Origin: Aliirhizobium wenxiniae | GTDB taxonomy: Bacteria > Pseudomonadota > Alphaproteobacteria > Rhizobiales > Rhizobiaceae | Length of the DNA stretch: 64,000 nt | Reading direction: 5' to 3' | Assembly (NCBI RefSeq): GCF_019511445.1 | Contig: NZ_JAEUAN010000009.1 | Coordinates: 162,932 to 226,931, forward strand | Shown: piece after piece, positions 1 to 7,957 of the stretch | How positions within the stretch are numbered: position 1 is the stretch's first letter | How the letters are laid out: every line of letters begins with the position of its first letter | Notes under the pieces: generated by a model | What the model was told of the DNA's origin: nothing | What the model saw: only the letters and a program-made list of their open reading frames with translations | Databases searched by the model: none | Program-made: the position numbers and the translations under genes

Positions 1-957
1 CTGATCAGCGCCATGACGATCTTCAATCATCTCGGTCAGGCGACAAAGAGCCATTGGCCGGATGATCTCTACCGACGTCTCCTCGATGAGGCGAAGCAGA
101 AACCGTTGCTGCTCAACGCCGCCCGCGTCGAGCCGGAGCTCGGCTCGCCGGCCCGTGGCGGCCTGCCTGCAACGCGTGCCCGTCGTACCGCAAGCGGATG
201 GTCGATCAGCGGTCGCAAACGTTTCGTCACCGGCGCGCATGGCCTCACGCATTTTCTCGTCTGGGCTCATACCGATGAGACGCCAAGCCGCGTCGGCACC
301 TTCGTCGTTCCCAACGGCTTGCCCGGTATCAAGGTCATCGAGAACTGGAAGAGCCTCGGCATGCGGGCCAGCGGCTCCCACGATGTCGAATATACCGATG
401 TCGAGATCCCGGCGGAGAATGTGCTGGAACTCGTCGATCCATCCATCGCCCAACAGGACAATCGCGCCCATGCCGCAATCACGCTTGCTCTGACAACCAT
501 CTATCTCGGTGCTGCGGAGGCGGCGCAGGAGGTTTTCACCCGTTTCGCCCATGAGCGGGTGCCCGCCAATCTCGGCCATCCTATCGCCCGGACAGAACGG
601 TTCGTGACGCTTTCGGGCGAAATCGATCTGCTTGTCAGCGGTGCCCGGCAGATCATTTTCGGCGCGCTGGAAAACAATCTGGACGATGCGGAGGCGTTGA
701 TCAGAGCCAAACTGCTTGCCGGCCGTCAGATTCGTGAGGCTGTCGAGATTGCTGTGCGCGGCATCGGCAATCCCGGCCTCAATGCCGATCTCGGTCTGGA
801 GCGGCATTTTCGGGACATCCAGTCGGTGCTGGTCCATGCACCGCAGGAAGACACATCGGTCGCCATTCTCGGCCGCGCCGCCTTCGAACGGTGGAACCGC
901 AATCAACCGGCTCAACAGAATTATCGCGACAACCTCTCCATTCTCAAGACCGCCTGA
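1..957 (+). CDS. Acyl-CoA-dehydrogenase-fold flavin oxidoreductase, 5' end outside window
   Basis: The frame is open from base 1 to the TGA at 955-957, so the start lies to the left of the window; an internal ATG at 13 is not a convincing start because the N-terminal helical domain is missing. The visible part holds the middle beta domain (G-W-x-I-S-G-R-K-x-F-V-T, typical of acyl-CoA dehydrogenases) and the C-terminal helical domain. Sulfur-acquisition members of this fold (SfnB/DszC/SfnC type) use reduced flavin to oxidise organosulfur compounds. An FMN reductase follows 50 bases downstream and a second enzyme of the same fold lies at 2783-4000, which favours that role over beta-oxidation. 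The substrate cannot be read from sequence. Confidence 0.8.
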   Translation: MISAMTIFNHLGQATKSHWPDDLYRRLLDEAKQKPLLLNAARVEPELGSPARGGLPATRARRTASGWSISGRKRFVTGAHGLTHFLVWAHTDETPSRVGTFVVPNGLPGIKVIENWKSLGMRASGSHDVEYTDVEIPAENVLELVDPSIAQQDNRAHAAITLALTTIYLGAAEAAQEVFTRFAHERVPANLGHPIARTERFVTLSGEIDLLVSGARQIIFGALENNLDDAEALIRAKLLAGRQIREAVEIAVRGIGNPGLNADLGLERHFRDIQSVLVHAPQEDTSVAILGRAAFERWNRNQPAQQNYRDNLSILKTA

Positions 958-1007
958 CGGGGCTTGGCCAAAACCCACGACTCGAACGCTTATGAAAAGG
1001 ATCTGAA

Positions 1008-1568
1008 ATGAGCAACAATCTGATCGTCGGCTTTTCGGGAAACCTCTCCCGACCCTCCAGCACGCGGCGCTTTGTCGAGACCGTGACGGAATCGCTGGCA
1101 AGACAGTCGGGCTTGAGCCATGCCGTTTTCGATATCGAGGATCTCGGCGCATCGCTGGCGGCTGCCCGATCCGTGGCAGATCTCGATCCGGCGGCGCGCA
1201 AGGTGGTGCGAACGATCATCGAAGCCGAAGCGCTTGTCATTGGATCGCCCACCTACAAGGGCAGCTATACCGGTCTCTTCAAGCATGTCTTCGATCTGCT
1301 CGATCCGGCGGATCTGCGCGGTAAGCCGATCGTGCTGACCGCGACCGGCGGCGGCGACCGGCATTCTCTGGTCGTCGAACATCAGTTACGCCCGCTCTTC
1401 GCCTTCTTCGAAGCCTTCGTGACGCCGACTGCCATCTATGCCTCGGGCCGCGACTTCATCGAGGGAGCACCGTCTCCCGCCATCCAGGGCCGGGTAAGCC
1501 AGGCGCTGAACGAAGCGTCGCTGCTGATCAGCGCACGCTCGATCTCGGCGGCGATTGCCGCCGAATAA
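1008..1568 (+). CDS. NAD(P)H-dependent FMN reductase (MsuE/SsuE-like)
   Basis: This 186-residue flavodoxin-fold protein has the N-terminal phosphate-binding stretch G-F-S-G-N-L-x-R-P-S-S-T-R and the G-S-P-T-Y-K-G-S-Y-T-G-L-F-K-x-F-D-L motif of the NADPH-dependent FMN reductase family. Such proteins supply FMNH2 to two-component sulfonate or sulfone monooxygenases. AAAGGA lies seven bases before the ATG. It sits between the flavin oxidoreductase at 1-957 and a 2-hydroxyacid dehydrogenase, three bases before the latter, so the genes look co-transcribed. The family call is firm; the electron-acceptor partner is inferred from the neighbours. Confidence 0.85.
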   Translation: MSNNLIVGFSGNLSRPSSTRRFVETVTESLARQSGLSHAVFDIEDLGASLAAARSVADLDPAARKVVRTIIEAEALVIGSPTYKGSYTGLFKHVFDLLDPADLRGKPIVLTATGGGDRHSLVVEHQLRPLFAFFEAFVTPTAIYASGRDFIEGAPSPAIQGRVSQALNEASLLISARSISAAIAAE

Positions 1569-1571
1569 GCA

Positions 1572-2582
1572 ATGACGGCAGGCCGGAGATACGTGGTCGG
1601 CATAACCGATCACATGATCGGCACGCCCGATCTGGAAGCGGACGTGCTGGGAGACGATGTCGAGATCGATTTTTTCGCCAGCACGGATGAGGCTTCCTTT
1701 GATCCGGACCGCCTAAGAAAGCTCGATGCCTTGATGGTATGGGGTGCACGGCTTGGACCCGGAAGCATTGCCCACCTTGCTCGCTGCAAGGGGGTAGTGC
1801 GCTACGGCGTCGGGTACGAGAAAATCGACCTTGCCGCACTAAAAGTCGCGGGAATTCCCTTCGCCAACAATCCTGATTACGGGACTGAGGAAGTCGCCGA
1901 CCATGCGCTGGCGATGATCCTTTCCCTGCATCGGCGGCTCTTCGAGCATGATGCGCGTGCCCGTGCCTACACGTCCGGCTGGCAGGTCCACAGTCTGAAG
2001 CCGCTTTCCCGGTCAAACAGGGCGACCGTGGGCGTCGTCGGTGTCGGGCGGATCGGCACGGCGGTGGTAAACCGCCTTAAACCGTTCGGCTACCGTATTC
2101 TCGCCTACGACCCCGGCCAGCCGCCGGGACATGAAAAGGCGATCGGTTACGAGCGCACCGACCAACTGGGAGACCTTTTCGCCCAGTCCGATATCGTTAC
2201 CCTCCATTGCCCGGCGAATGCCCAGACTCGCGGTCTTCTGAATGCAGAGAGCCTCGCGCGGCTGAAACCCGGCACCATCATCGTCAATACGGCCCGAGGC
2301 GAATTGATGGAAGATCTCGATGCGCTGGAGGCCGCGTTGCGGAGCGGGCAGCTGGCGGCTGCGGCCATCGACACACTGGTCAAGGAGCCTCCCGGCGACC
2401 ATCCGCTCCTGACGGCATGGCGCGACCGCGACGAATGGCTCGCAGGCCGTCTGGTGATCACCCCGCACAATGCCTTCTACTCCGATCACGCAGCAATCGA
2501 GATGCGTCGCAATGCGGCAAAAACGGTGAGAATACTGCTCGACGAAGGCAGGCTTCGAAATCAGGTAACGGACGGATCATGA
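1572..2582 (+). CDS. D-isomer-specific 2-hydroxyacid dehydrogenase
   Basis: 336 residues with the NAD-binding fingerprint G-V-V-G-V-G-R-I-G-T followed by an acidic residue in A-Y-D-P-G, the T-A-R-G-E-L-M-E-D-L-D-A-L segment with the substrate-binding Arg, and the catalytic His in I-T-P-H-N-A-F-Y-S. This is the arrangement of the phosphoglycerate/C-terminal-binding-protein dehydrogenase family, which interconverts 2-keto and D-2-hydroxy acids. It starts three bases after the FMN reductase stop and probably belongs to the same transcript. The substrate is not predictable; a sulfur-linked role is only suggested by position. Confidence 0.82.
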   Translation: MTAGRRYVVGITDHMIGTPDLEADVLGDDVEIDFFASTDEASFDPDRLRKLDALMVWGARLGPGSIAHLARCKGVVRYGVGYEKIDLAALKVAGIPFANNPDYGTEEVADHALAMILSLHRRLFEHDARARAYTSGWQVHSLKPLSRSNRATVGVVGVGRIGTAVVNRLKPFGYRILAYDPGQPPGHEKAIGYERTDQLGDLFAQSDIVTLHCPANAQTRGLLNAESLARLKPGTIIVNTARGELMEDLDALEAALRSGQLAAAAIDTLVKEPPGDHPLLTAWRDRDEWLAGRLVITPHNAFYSDHAAIEMRRNAAKTVRILLDEGRLRNQVTDGS

Positions 2583-2782
2583 CACCCGTGCGCGACGCGA
2601 CGAAACGCATGGGCGGATGCGAGGCGAAGGTTTTGACCGAGTGAGGGCGCAAGTCTGCAGCTACCTTTCCAACCGGCACGACGAGCAAAATATCGCTCCG
2701 TCAGCTCCCTTATTTGAAGGTTTCTTTCTTCTCCAACGATCATTCGCGTGGCTGAATATCCGCATTGGCGCAGGAGATCACG

Positions 2783-4000
2783 ATGAGCAAGCTCATTCAG
2801 TTGGCAGGCAAGCTCAAGGCGGTGGCGCCTTATATCAGGACCGAGGACGAAGCGATCGCGCTTGCCAAGGTGTTGGCGGCAGACCTACGCTCGGGTTCCA
2901 GCATTCGCGACCGGCAGCGGCTATTGCCGCATGACGAGATGGCGCTTATCGCCCAATCGGGGCTTCTCGGTGTAACGGTGCCGGCCGATTATGGTGGCGC
3001 CGACATCTCCAACCCGTTCCTGGCGGAGGTTCTTGCTATACTTTCAGAGGCCGACAGTTCCATCGGCCAGATCCCGCAGAACCATTTCTACATTCTTGAA
3101 GTCCTGCGTCTGGCTGGTACGGAAGAGCAGAAACGCTACTTCTTCACCCGAGCACTGGCCGGCGATCACTTTGCCAATGCGCTGGCGGAGCGTAACGGCA
3201 ATGCAGCGGGTGTGATCAGCACGCGCCTGACGCCGGATGGGCCGGGCTTTCGCATCTCCGGTCAGAAGTACTATTCGACCGGCGCCCTTTTCGCCGATTG
3301 GGTGGCCGTTTTTGCGCTCAATGCACAAGAGCGAACGGTCATGGCGATCATTCCCCGCAAGAGCGAGGGGCTGACCGTCACAGACGACTGGCCCGGCTTT
3401 GGCCAGCGTACGACGGCCAGCGGGACGGTGACGTTTTCGAATGTCTATGTGGCTGCCGATTCCGTTGTTGATTACGACAAGGCTTTCGACCAGCCGACGC
3501 CACTCGGCTCGCTTGGCCAGTTGCTGCATGCAGCCGTCGATCTCGGTATCGCACGCGCCGCCTTCGTCGATATGATCGATTTCGTCAGGACGAAGTCCCG
3601 CGGCAACAGCAATCTTGCGATCGAAGTCGCGAGCGACGATCCTCTGGCGATTGCGAAAGCCGGTTCAATCGCCGTGAAGATCGAGGCTGCCTCCGCCATT
3701 ATCGAGCGGGCTGGACGCAAGATAGACATGGCACAGGTCTCGCCATCTCCAGAGGCCGCAAGCGAAGCGTCACTTGCGGTCGCAACGGCAAAGATCCTGA
3801 CGACGGAGGCGGCGCTGGAGGCGACGAATGCCCTTTTCGAGTTGGCCGGCACATCGGCAACCGACGAAAGCCTGAACCTCGATCGTCACTGGCGCAACGC
3901 CCGAACGCATACGGTGCACGATCCGGTGCGCTGGAAACACCACGCGATCGGTGACTACCACCTGAATGGCAGGCTGCCGAAACCTAACGGCCAGTTCTGA
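2783..4000 (+). CDS. SfnB-family acyl-CoA-dehydrogenase-like sulfur acquisition oxidoreductase
   Basis: 405 residues. Visible family features are G-V-T-V-P-A-D-Y-G-G-A in the N-terminal domain, A-E-R-N in the flavin-contacting region, the beta-domain motif F-R-I-S-G-Q-K-Y-Y-S-T-G-A, and R-N-A-R-T-H-T-V-H-D-P near the C terminus, typical of the SfnB/DszC branch rather than of fatty-acid oxidation enzymes. The ATG at 2783 is preferred over an upstream TTG (2765) because AGGAG lies six bases before it. It is separated from the preceding dehydrogenase by about 200 bases, enough for its own promoter. Likely role: FMNH2- or flavin-dependent use of organic sulfur. Confidence 0.82.
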   Translation: MSKLIQLAGKLKAVAPYIRTEDEAIALAKVLAADLRSGSSIRDRQRLLPHDEMALIAQSGLLGVTVPADYGGADISNPFLAEVLAILSEADSSIGQIPQNHFYILEVLRLAGTEEQKRYFFTRALAGDHFANALAERNGNAAGVISTRLTPDGPGFRISGQKYYSTGALFADWVAVFALNAQERTVMAIIPRKSEGLTVTDDWPGFGQRTTASGTVTFSNVYVAADSVVDYDKAFDQPTPLGSLGQLLHAAVDLGIARAAFVDMIDFVRTKSRGNSNLAIEVASDDPLAIAKAGSIAVKIEAASAIIERAGRKIDMAQVSPSPEAASEASLAVATAKILTTEAALEATNALFELAGTSATDESLNLDRHWRNARTHTVHDPVRWKHHAIGDYHLNGRLPKPNGQF

Positions 4001-4063
4001 GCAGCTCTTTGTTTCACCGCAATTACGGACGCAAAACCGGTCCTCGCTTTTGCTGGAATTGCT

Positions 4064-4510
4064 TTACTGGACCAGCTTTTCGACGGAAATCGTACCACGC
4101 TTGGTGACCATCTGTTCGAGCGTCATCGTGTCGAGCACGGCGGAAATGGCATCCCTGACCTCGGTCATCGAATGCCTGACCTGACAGTCTTCCGGATCGT
4201 CGCAATCGTCACAGGCTTCGAAGGCCGTCTTGCTGGCACAGCGGATTGGCGCCAGCGGCCCATCAAGGATACGCACGGCCTGACCGATCGATATCTCCGC
4301 TGCCGGCTTGGAAAGGGCGTAGCCGCCGCCAGGCCCCTTCTTGGATCGCAGAATGCCGCCCTTGCGCAGCTCCAGCAGGATCGCATCGAGGAATTTCTTG
4401 GAAATGTTGTTCTTCTCGGCAATCTCGCTCACGAAAGCTGTCTTGCCCGGTTCGAGCTGCGCCAGATGCACCAGCGCCTTCAAACCGTATTTTCCCTTTT
4501 TGGTCAGCAT
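4064..4510 (-). CDS. Rrf2-family transcriptional regulator
   Basis: 148 residues with the Rrf2 winged helix: M-L-T-K-K-G-K-Y-G-L-K-A-L at the N terminus, a recognition region around I-S-K-K-F-L-D-A-I-L, and the wing K-G-P-G-G-G-Y-A-L. Residues about 91-109 hold four cysteines (C-A-S-K-T-A-F-E-A-C-D-D-C-D-D-P-E-D-C), more than enough for an Fe-S cluster of the IscR/NsrR sort. Rrf2 proteins sense Fe-S status, NO, iron or cysteine supply. It lies convergent to the sulfur genes, so a CymR-like sulfur role is possible but unproven. It does not look like the rhizobial iron regulator RirA, whose cysteine spacing differs. Confidence 0.85.
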   Translation of the reverse strand: MLTKKGKYGLKALVHLAQLEPGKTAFVSEIAEKNNISKKFLDAILLELRKGGILRSKKGPGGGYALSKPAAEISIGQAVRILDGPLAPIRCASKTAFEACDDCDDPEDCQVRHSMTEVRDAISAVLDTMTLEQMVTKRGTISVEKLVQ

Positions 4511-4615
4511 CGGACGTCCAGCTCGGCCGAAATGCGACCGTGATCAAATTCCCAGTGAAAGAATTCGATACAGGACGTCAGGGAAAGCTTCAATCTGAGA
4601 TGGGAGCAATCTGCG

Positions 4616-5218
4616 TCACAATGCTATATGACGGGAAGCCGCCTCGCCGGAAGGCGAGCTCTGCAGCCAAGGCTCGATCGTCGTGGCGCGACTGACCAGC
4701 CTTTCGAAGAAATCATGCCCTTCGGGCCAATGGCCAAAGCCGCTGGCAATGTTGATATGGCCGGCAAGGCCGATTGTTGCCAGCTCACTGCCCCATGCCT
4801 TCACATAACGCTCCAGCTGCTCGACGCTCATATAGGGGTCGTTGAGACTACCGATGACAAGGCTTGGAAATGGCAATCTCTCCAGCGGTTCAGCGCCGAA
4901 ATCGATCATGCACGGGTGCAAGCCGACAGTTGTCTCCAGCGAACACGGGGCAACGAGAAGCGCGCCGCGGATCAGGCCTGCCTCGGCGCGGGTGGCATAA
5001 CTTGCCGCAAGAAGACACCCGAGACTGTGTGCAACAAGAAAGGCGCCGTCGGTTTGCGAAAGCGCCTTATCGAGCCTTGTCTGCCATTCCTCCAGAACCG
5101 GACATGACCAGTCCCGCTGCTCGACTACGCGCGAGCCCGGATATTCTTTCGCCCATATTCGCTGCCAATGCTCATCCGGAGAACCGTTTAAACCTGGAAT
5201 TATAAGCGTCTGGACCAT
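4616..5218 (-). CDS. RBBP9/YdeN-type alpha/beta hydrolase
   Basis: 200 residues, the usual size of this small cytoplasmic serine-hydrolase family. The nucleophile lies in V-A-H-S-L-G-C, the acid in G-S-L-N-D-P-Y and the base in G-H-W-P-E-G close to the C terminus; the N terminus L-I-I-P-G-L-N-G-S-P-x-x-H-W is diagnostic. It is divergent from hypF across a 262-base gap. The physiological substrate is unknown for the family. Confidence 0.85.
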   Translation of the reverse strand: MVQTLIIPGLNGSPDEHWQRIWAKEYPGSRVVEQRDWSCPVLEEWQTRLDKALSQTDGAFLVAHSLGCLLAASYATRAEAGLIRGALLVAPCSLETTVGLHPCMIDFGAEPLERLPFPSLVIGSLNDPYMSVEQLERYVKAWGSELATIGLAGHINIASGFGHWPEGHDFFERLVSRATTIEPWLQSSPSGEAASRHIAL

Positions 5219-5294
5219 GACCGACCTTGCTGACGTTCCGAAGCAACGAGATGATAGGCAGCCCGCGGCGCGAAGTCGGCAAAAGTGCGTTTAA

Positions 5295-5315
5295 AATCTA
5301 CAATAAAAGTAGATT
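5295..5315. promoter_or_regulatory. 21-bp AT-rich inverted repeat between hydrolase and hypF genes
   Basis: Perfect 7-base arms AATCTAC / GTAGATT flank a 7-base centre, in the gap between the divergent hydrolase gene and hypF. The element is embedded in an A/T-rich stretch that stands out from the GC-rich surroundings and ends in ATTTT. It may be a dimeric-repressor operator or an AT-rich hairpin. No CooA-like box was seen in this gap, so hypF may be controlled separately from the coo genes. Confidence 0.4.
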
Positions 5316-5480
5316 ATTTTGCTGCCCGAATTGCCTCAAGCTCGGCAATCTTCTCCATGCTTGCGTCAGCTCAATAACGAATGGCCGTGAGCAGGATAAT
5401 GGCTACGGCGGCCTTACTGAAATGAAGAGTTTGAATACTCGCTACCGGCCAGATGAAATGCCTCGGGTCTGGATTGCCGC

Positions 5481-7850
5481 ATGGATAGCCAAAAACCGGA
5501 AGCCTGCTCTCTCGGATTGACCACCGTCGATATCGTCGTAACGGGCGTGGTGCAGGGTGTTGGCTTCAGACCCTTCGTCTACCGGATCGCGAACCAATTG
5601 GGTGTTCGCGGAACGGTCTTCAATGATGGCAGAGGTGTGGTGATCGTCGCGCAAGCATCTGAGCGGCAGCTGGAGGCTTTTGTCGATGCACTGCGTCAGA
5701 AACACCCACCACTTGCAAAGATCGCCTCATTGGAGGTTTCGCCCAGACAACAGTCTTCAGTAATCGAAAGCTTCGGAATCGTTGCCAGCGGCACGGCCGC
5801 GACAAGGGCAAGCGCGTGGATACCTGCCGACACTTTCGTCTGTGACGACTGCCTGCATGAAATGCACGATCCGGCCGATCGCCGCTATCGCTACCCTTTC
5901 ATCAACTGCACCAATTGCGGTCCACGCTACTCGATCATAGAAAGAATGCCCTATGATCGTGCAACGACAACCATGAGCCGCTTCGCCATGTGTCCGGCAT
6001 GTCTTGGCGAGTACGAGGATCCTGGTGACCGCCGTTTCCATGCCCAGCCCAATGCCTGCCCTATCTGTGGCCCGCGCCTCCAGCTGGTGGACAATACCGG
6101 TGCGGATGTCACAACCGACGATATTCCAGCTTTTGTCAGATGGGCCCTGCGTGAAGGCAAGATCGTCGCAATCAAGAGCGTTGGAGGCTTTCACCTCGCC
6201 GTCACATCCTTCGATGAACGTGCAGTCGGTGAACTGAGGAGAAGAAAAAGGCGGGACGCCAAACCCTTTGCCCTCATGGCGCCCACGATCGACGTCGTCA
6301 GGCGATACGCGCATGTTTCATCGGACGAGGCAGATGTTCTGATCTCGCCCGCCCGCCCGATCGTGCTGCTCTCGCGCTTTTCCGATGCCGCCATCGCCAA
6401 GGCCGTCGCGCCGAGGAGCCCGATGCTCGGCTTCATGCTGCCTTCGGCTCCTCTGCATTACCTGCTTCTTGAAGAGCCTGATTTGCCGGCCATCGTCATG
6501 ACCAGCGGCAATATTTCGGGCCAGCCTATCTGCCGCAGCAATGAAGACGCGCTGCGCGACCTGACGCGTATCGCGGATTATGTCCTGCTGCATGATCGCG
6601 ACATTCACACCCGCGTAGATGATAGCGTCATGCGGGTATCGCCAATGAACGAGCAGGGACGATCAGGCCTCACCTTTTTGCGGCGCTCCCGGGGATTTGC
6701 GCCAAACCCGATCCATCTGCCGGGAAAACCCGGCGCCTCCATTCTCGCCTGCGGGGCGGAACTGAAGACGACGGTTGCAGTTTCGCGCGGCAATGAGGTT
6801 TTCCTCAGCCAGCATATTGGAGACATCAAGAACGAGGATACGTTTGCGGCCCATCAGACAATTGCCGGTGAGCTTGCGCGCCTCAACGGTATCCGGCCAC
6901 AGGTGATCGCCTGTGACCTGCATCCACAGTTCCGCGCGACGCAAGAGGCATTGGCGCAGACTACGCTTTCGGTCGAACTCGTTCAGCACCATCATGCTCA
7001 CATGGCCTCCTGCATGGCGGAAAACGGACTGACCGGACAGACGATCGGAGTGATTTTCGACGGCACCGGATACGGAACGGACGGCACGATCTGGGGCGGG
7101 GAATTTCTCGTCGGTGATTACGAGACTTTCGAGCGCGGCGCCCATCTGCGGCCCTCCCTGTTGCTGGGAGGCGAGCAGGCCATCCACGAGCCTGTCAGGA
7201 CTGCGATCGCATTGTTGCTGGAGACATTCGGCACGCTTGAGGCCGCCCCACCGATCCTGCCGCCACTACGCTTTCTCGATACGCAAAAGAAGCGCATTTT
7301 CGAGACGATGTTTTCAAGGCGCATCAACGCAATGCCGCATACCAGCATGGGCAGGTTGTTCGATGGCGTCGCCTCCTTGCTGGGGCTCTGCCACATTGCC
7401 GAATATGAGGGACACGGCCCGATCGACCTCGAGGCGACCCTCGACCGTGATCACAACGTGGCTGAACCATTCGAATACGCCATCCATGTCAACGAAGGGG
7501 GACGACTGGAGATCGATTTTCGTCCCATCGTCCGGTGCCTTGTCGACGACGTGGCAAAGAATGTGCCGACAGCCCAGCTCAGCCGCCGTTTCCACTCGAC
7601 GGTCGTCAATATCGTCAGCGATGTCTGCGAGCGCCTGTCTGAACGTTTTGGCACACGACAGGTGGTGTTGAGCGGTGGCGTATTCCTGAACGAGTTTCTG
7701 CTCGTCAATACCTTTGCCCGCCTGCAGTCTCTGGGCTACGCAGTCCACCACCAGAGCGCGGTTCCGCCCAATGACGGCGGCATCTCTCTCGGTCAGGTGG
7801 CCGTTGCCAATGCAAGGGCTCTGCGTCGTGCTGCGGCATTGTCGCAGTGA
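5481..7850 (+). CDS. hypF: Carbamoyltransferase HypF, NiFe-hydrogenase maturation
   Basis: 789 residues, normal for HypF, which turns carbamoyl phosphate and ATP into the carbamoyl group from which HypE makes the cyanide ligands of the NiFe centre. Domains in order: acylphosphatase-like (V-V-Q-G-V-G-F-R-P-F-V-Y, residues ~20-110); two zinc fingers (C-D-D-C...C-T-N-C and C-P-A-C...C-P-I-C, ~125-195); a YrdC-like nucleotide domain (~205-400); and a Kae1-like carbamoyltransferase domain with H-H-H-A-H-M-A-S-C and F-D-G-T-G-Y-G-T-D-G-T. A stop lies 27 bases upstream in frame, which supports the ATG at 5481; the ribosome site is weak. It heads the island and is separated from cooM by 107 bases. 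Confidence 0.95.
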   Translation: MDSQKPEACSLGLTTVDIVVTGVVQGVGFRPFVYRIANQLGVRGTVFNDGRGVVIVAQASERQLEAFVDALRQKHPPLAKIASLEVSPRQQSSVIESFGIVASGTAATRASAWIPADTFVCDDCLHEMHDPADRRYRYPFINCTNCGPRYSIIERMPYDRATTTMSRFAMCPACLGEYEDPGDRRFHAQPNACPICGPRLQLVDNTGADVTTDDIPAFVRWALREGKIVAIKSVGGFHLAVTSFDERAVGELRRRKRRDAKPFALMAPTIDVVRRYAHVSSDEADVLISPARPIVLLSRFSDAAIAKAVAPRSPMLGFMLPSAPLHYLLLEEPDLPAIVMTSGNISGQPICRSNEDALRDLTRIADYVLLHDRDIHTRVDDSVMRVSPMNEQGRSGLTFLRRSRGFAPNPIHLPGKPGASILACGAELKTTVAVSRGNEVFLSQHIGDIKNEDTFAAHQTIAGELARLNGIRPQVIACDLHPQFRATQEALAQTTLSVELVQHHHAHMASCMAENGLTGQTIGVIFDGTGYGTDGTIWGGEFLVGDYETFERGAHLRPSLLLGGEQAIHEPVRTAIALLLETFGTLEAAPPILPPLRFLDTQKKRIFETMFSRRINAMPHTSMGRLFDGVASLLGLCHIAEYEGHGPIDLEATLDRDHNVAEPFEYAIHVNEGGRLEIDFRPIVRCLVDDVAKNVPTAQLSRRFHSTVVNIVSDVCERLSERFGTRQVVLSGGVFLNEFLLVNTFARLQSLGYAVHHQSAVPPNDGGISLGQVAVANARALRRAAALSQ

Positions 7851-7868
7851 CCCTATGGACCGCTGAAT

Positions 7869-7884
7869 TGTCCGCTGGCTGACG
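7869..7884 (+). promoter_or_regulatory. Candidate CooA box upstream of cooM
   Basis: TGTCC-N6-TGACG matches the core of the CooA consensus from R. rubrum (TGTCR-N6-YGACA) with one mismatch in each half-site. It lies 73 bases before the cooM ATG, where a CO-activated promoter would be expected. Its N6 is related to that of the better box at 15376-15391 (both end in TGGC). Confidence 0.55.
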
Positions 7885-7957
7885 GAATTTCCGCGGCAAC
7901 CGCCCTATCCATAGTCCGATCGCCCGGAAGGGCAGGTACGAACGACGGTTGCGGTTC

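Noticed and set aside
5219..5480. CooA box in the hypF promoter region
   Set aside because: Searched by eye; only an isolated TGACG half-site, no partner at the right spacing.
5227..5520. 97-codon frame upstream of hypF
   Set aside because: No ribosome site or family likeness, crosses the AT-rich palindrome and overlaps the hypF start.
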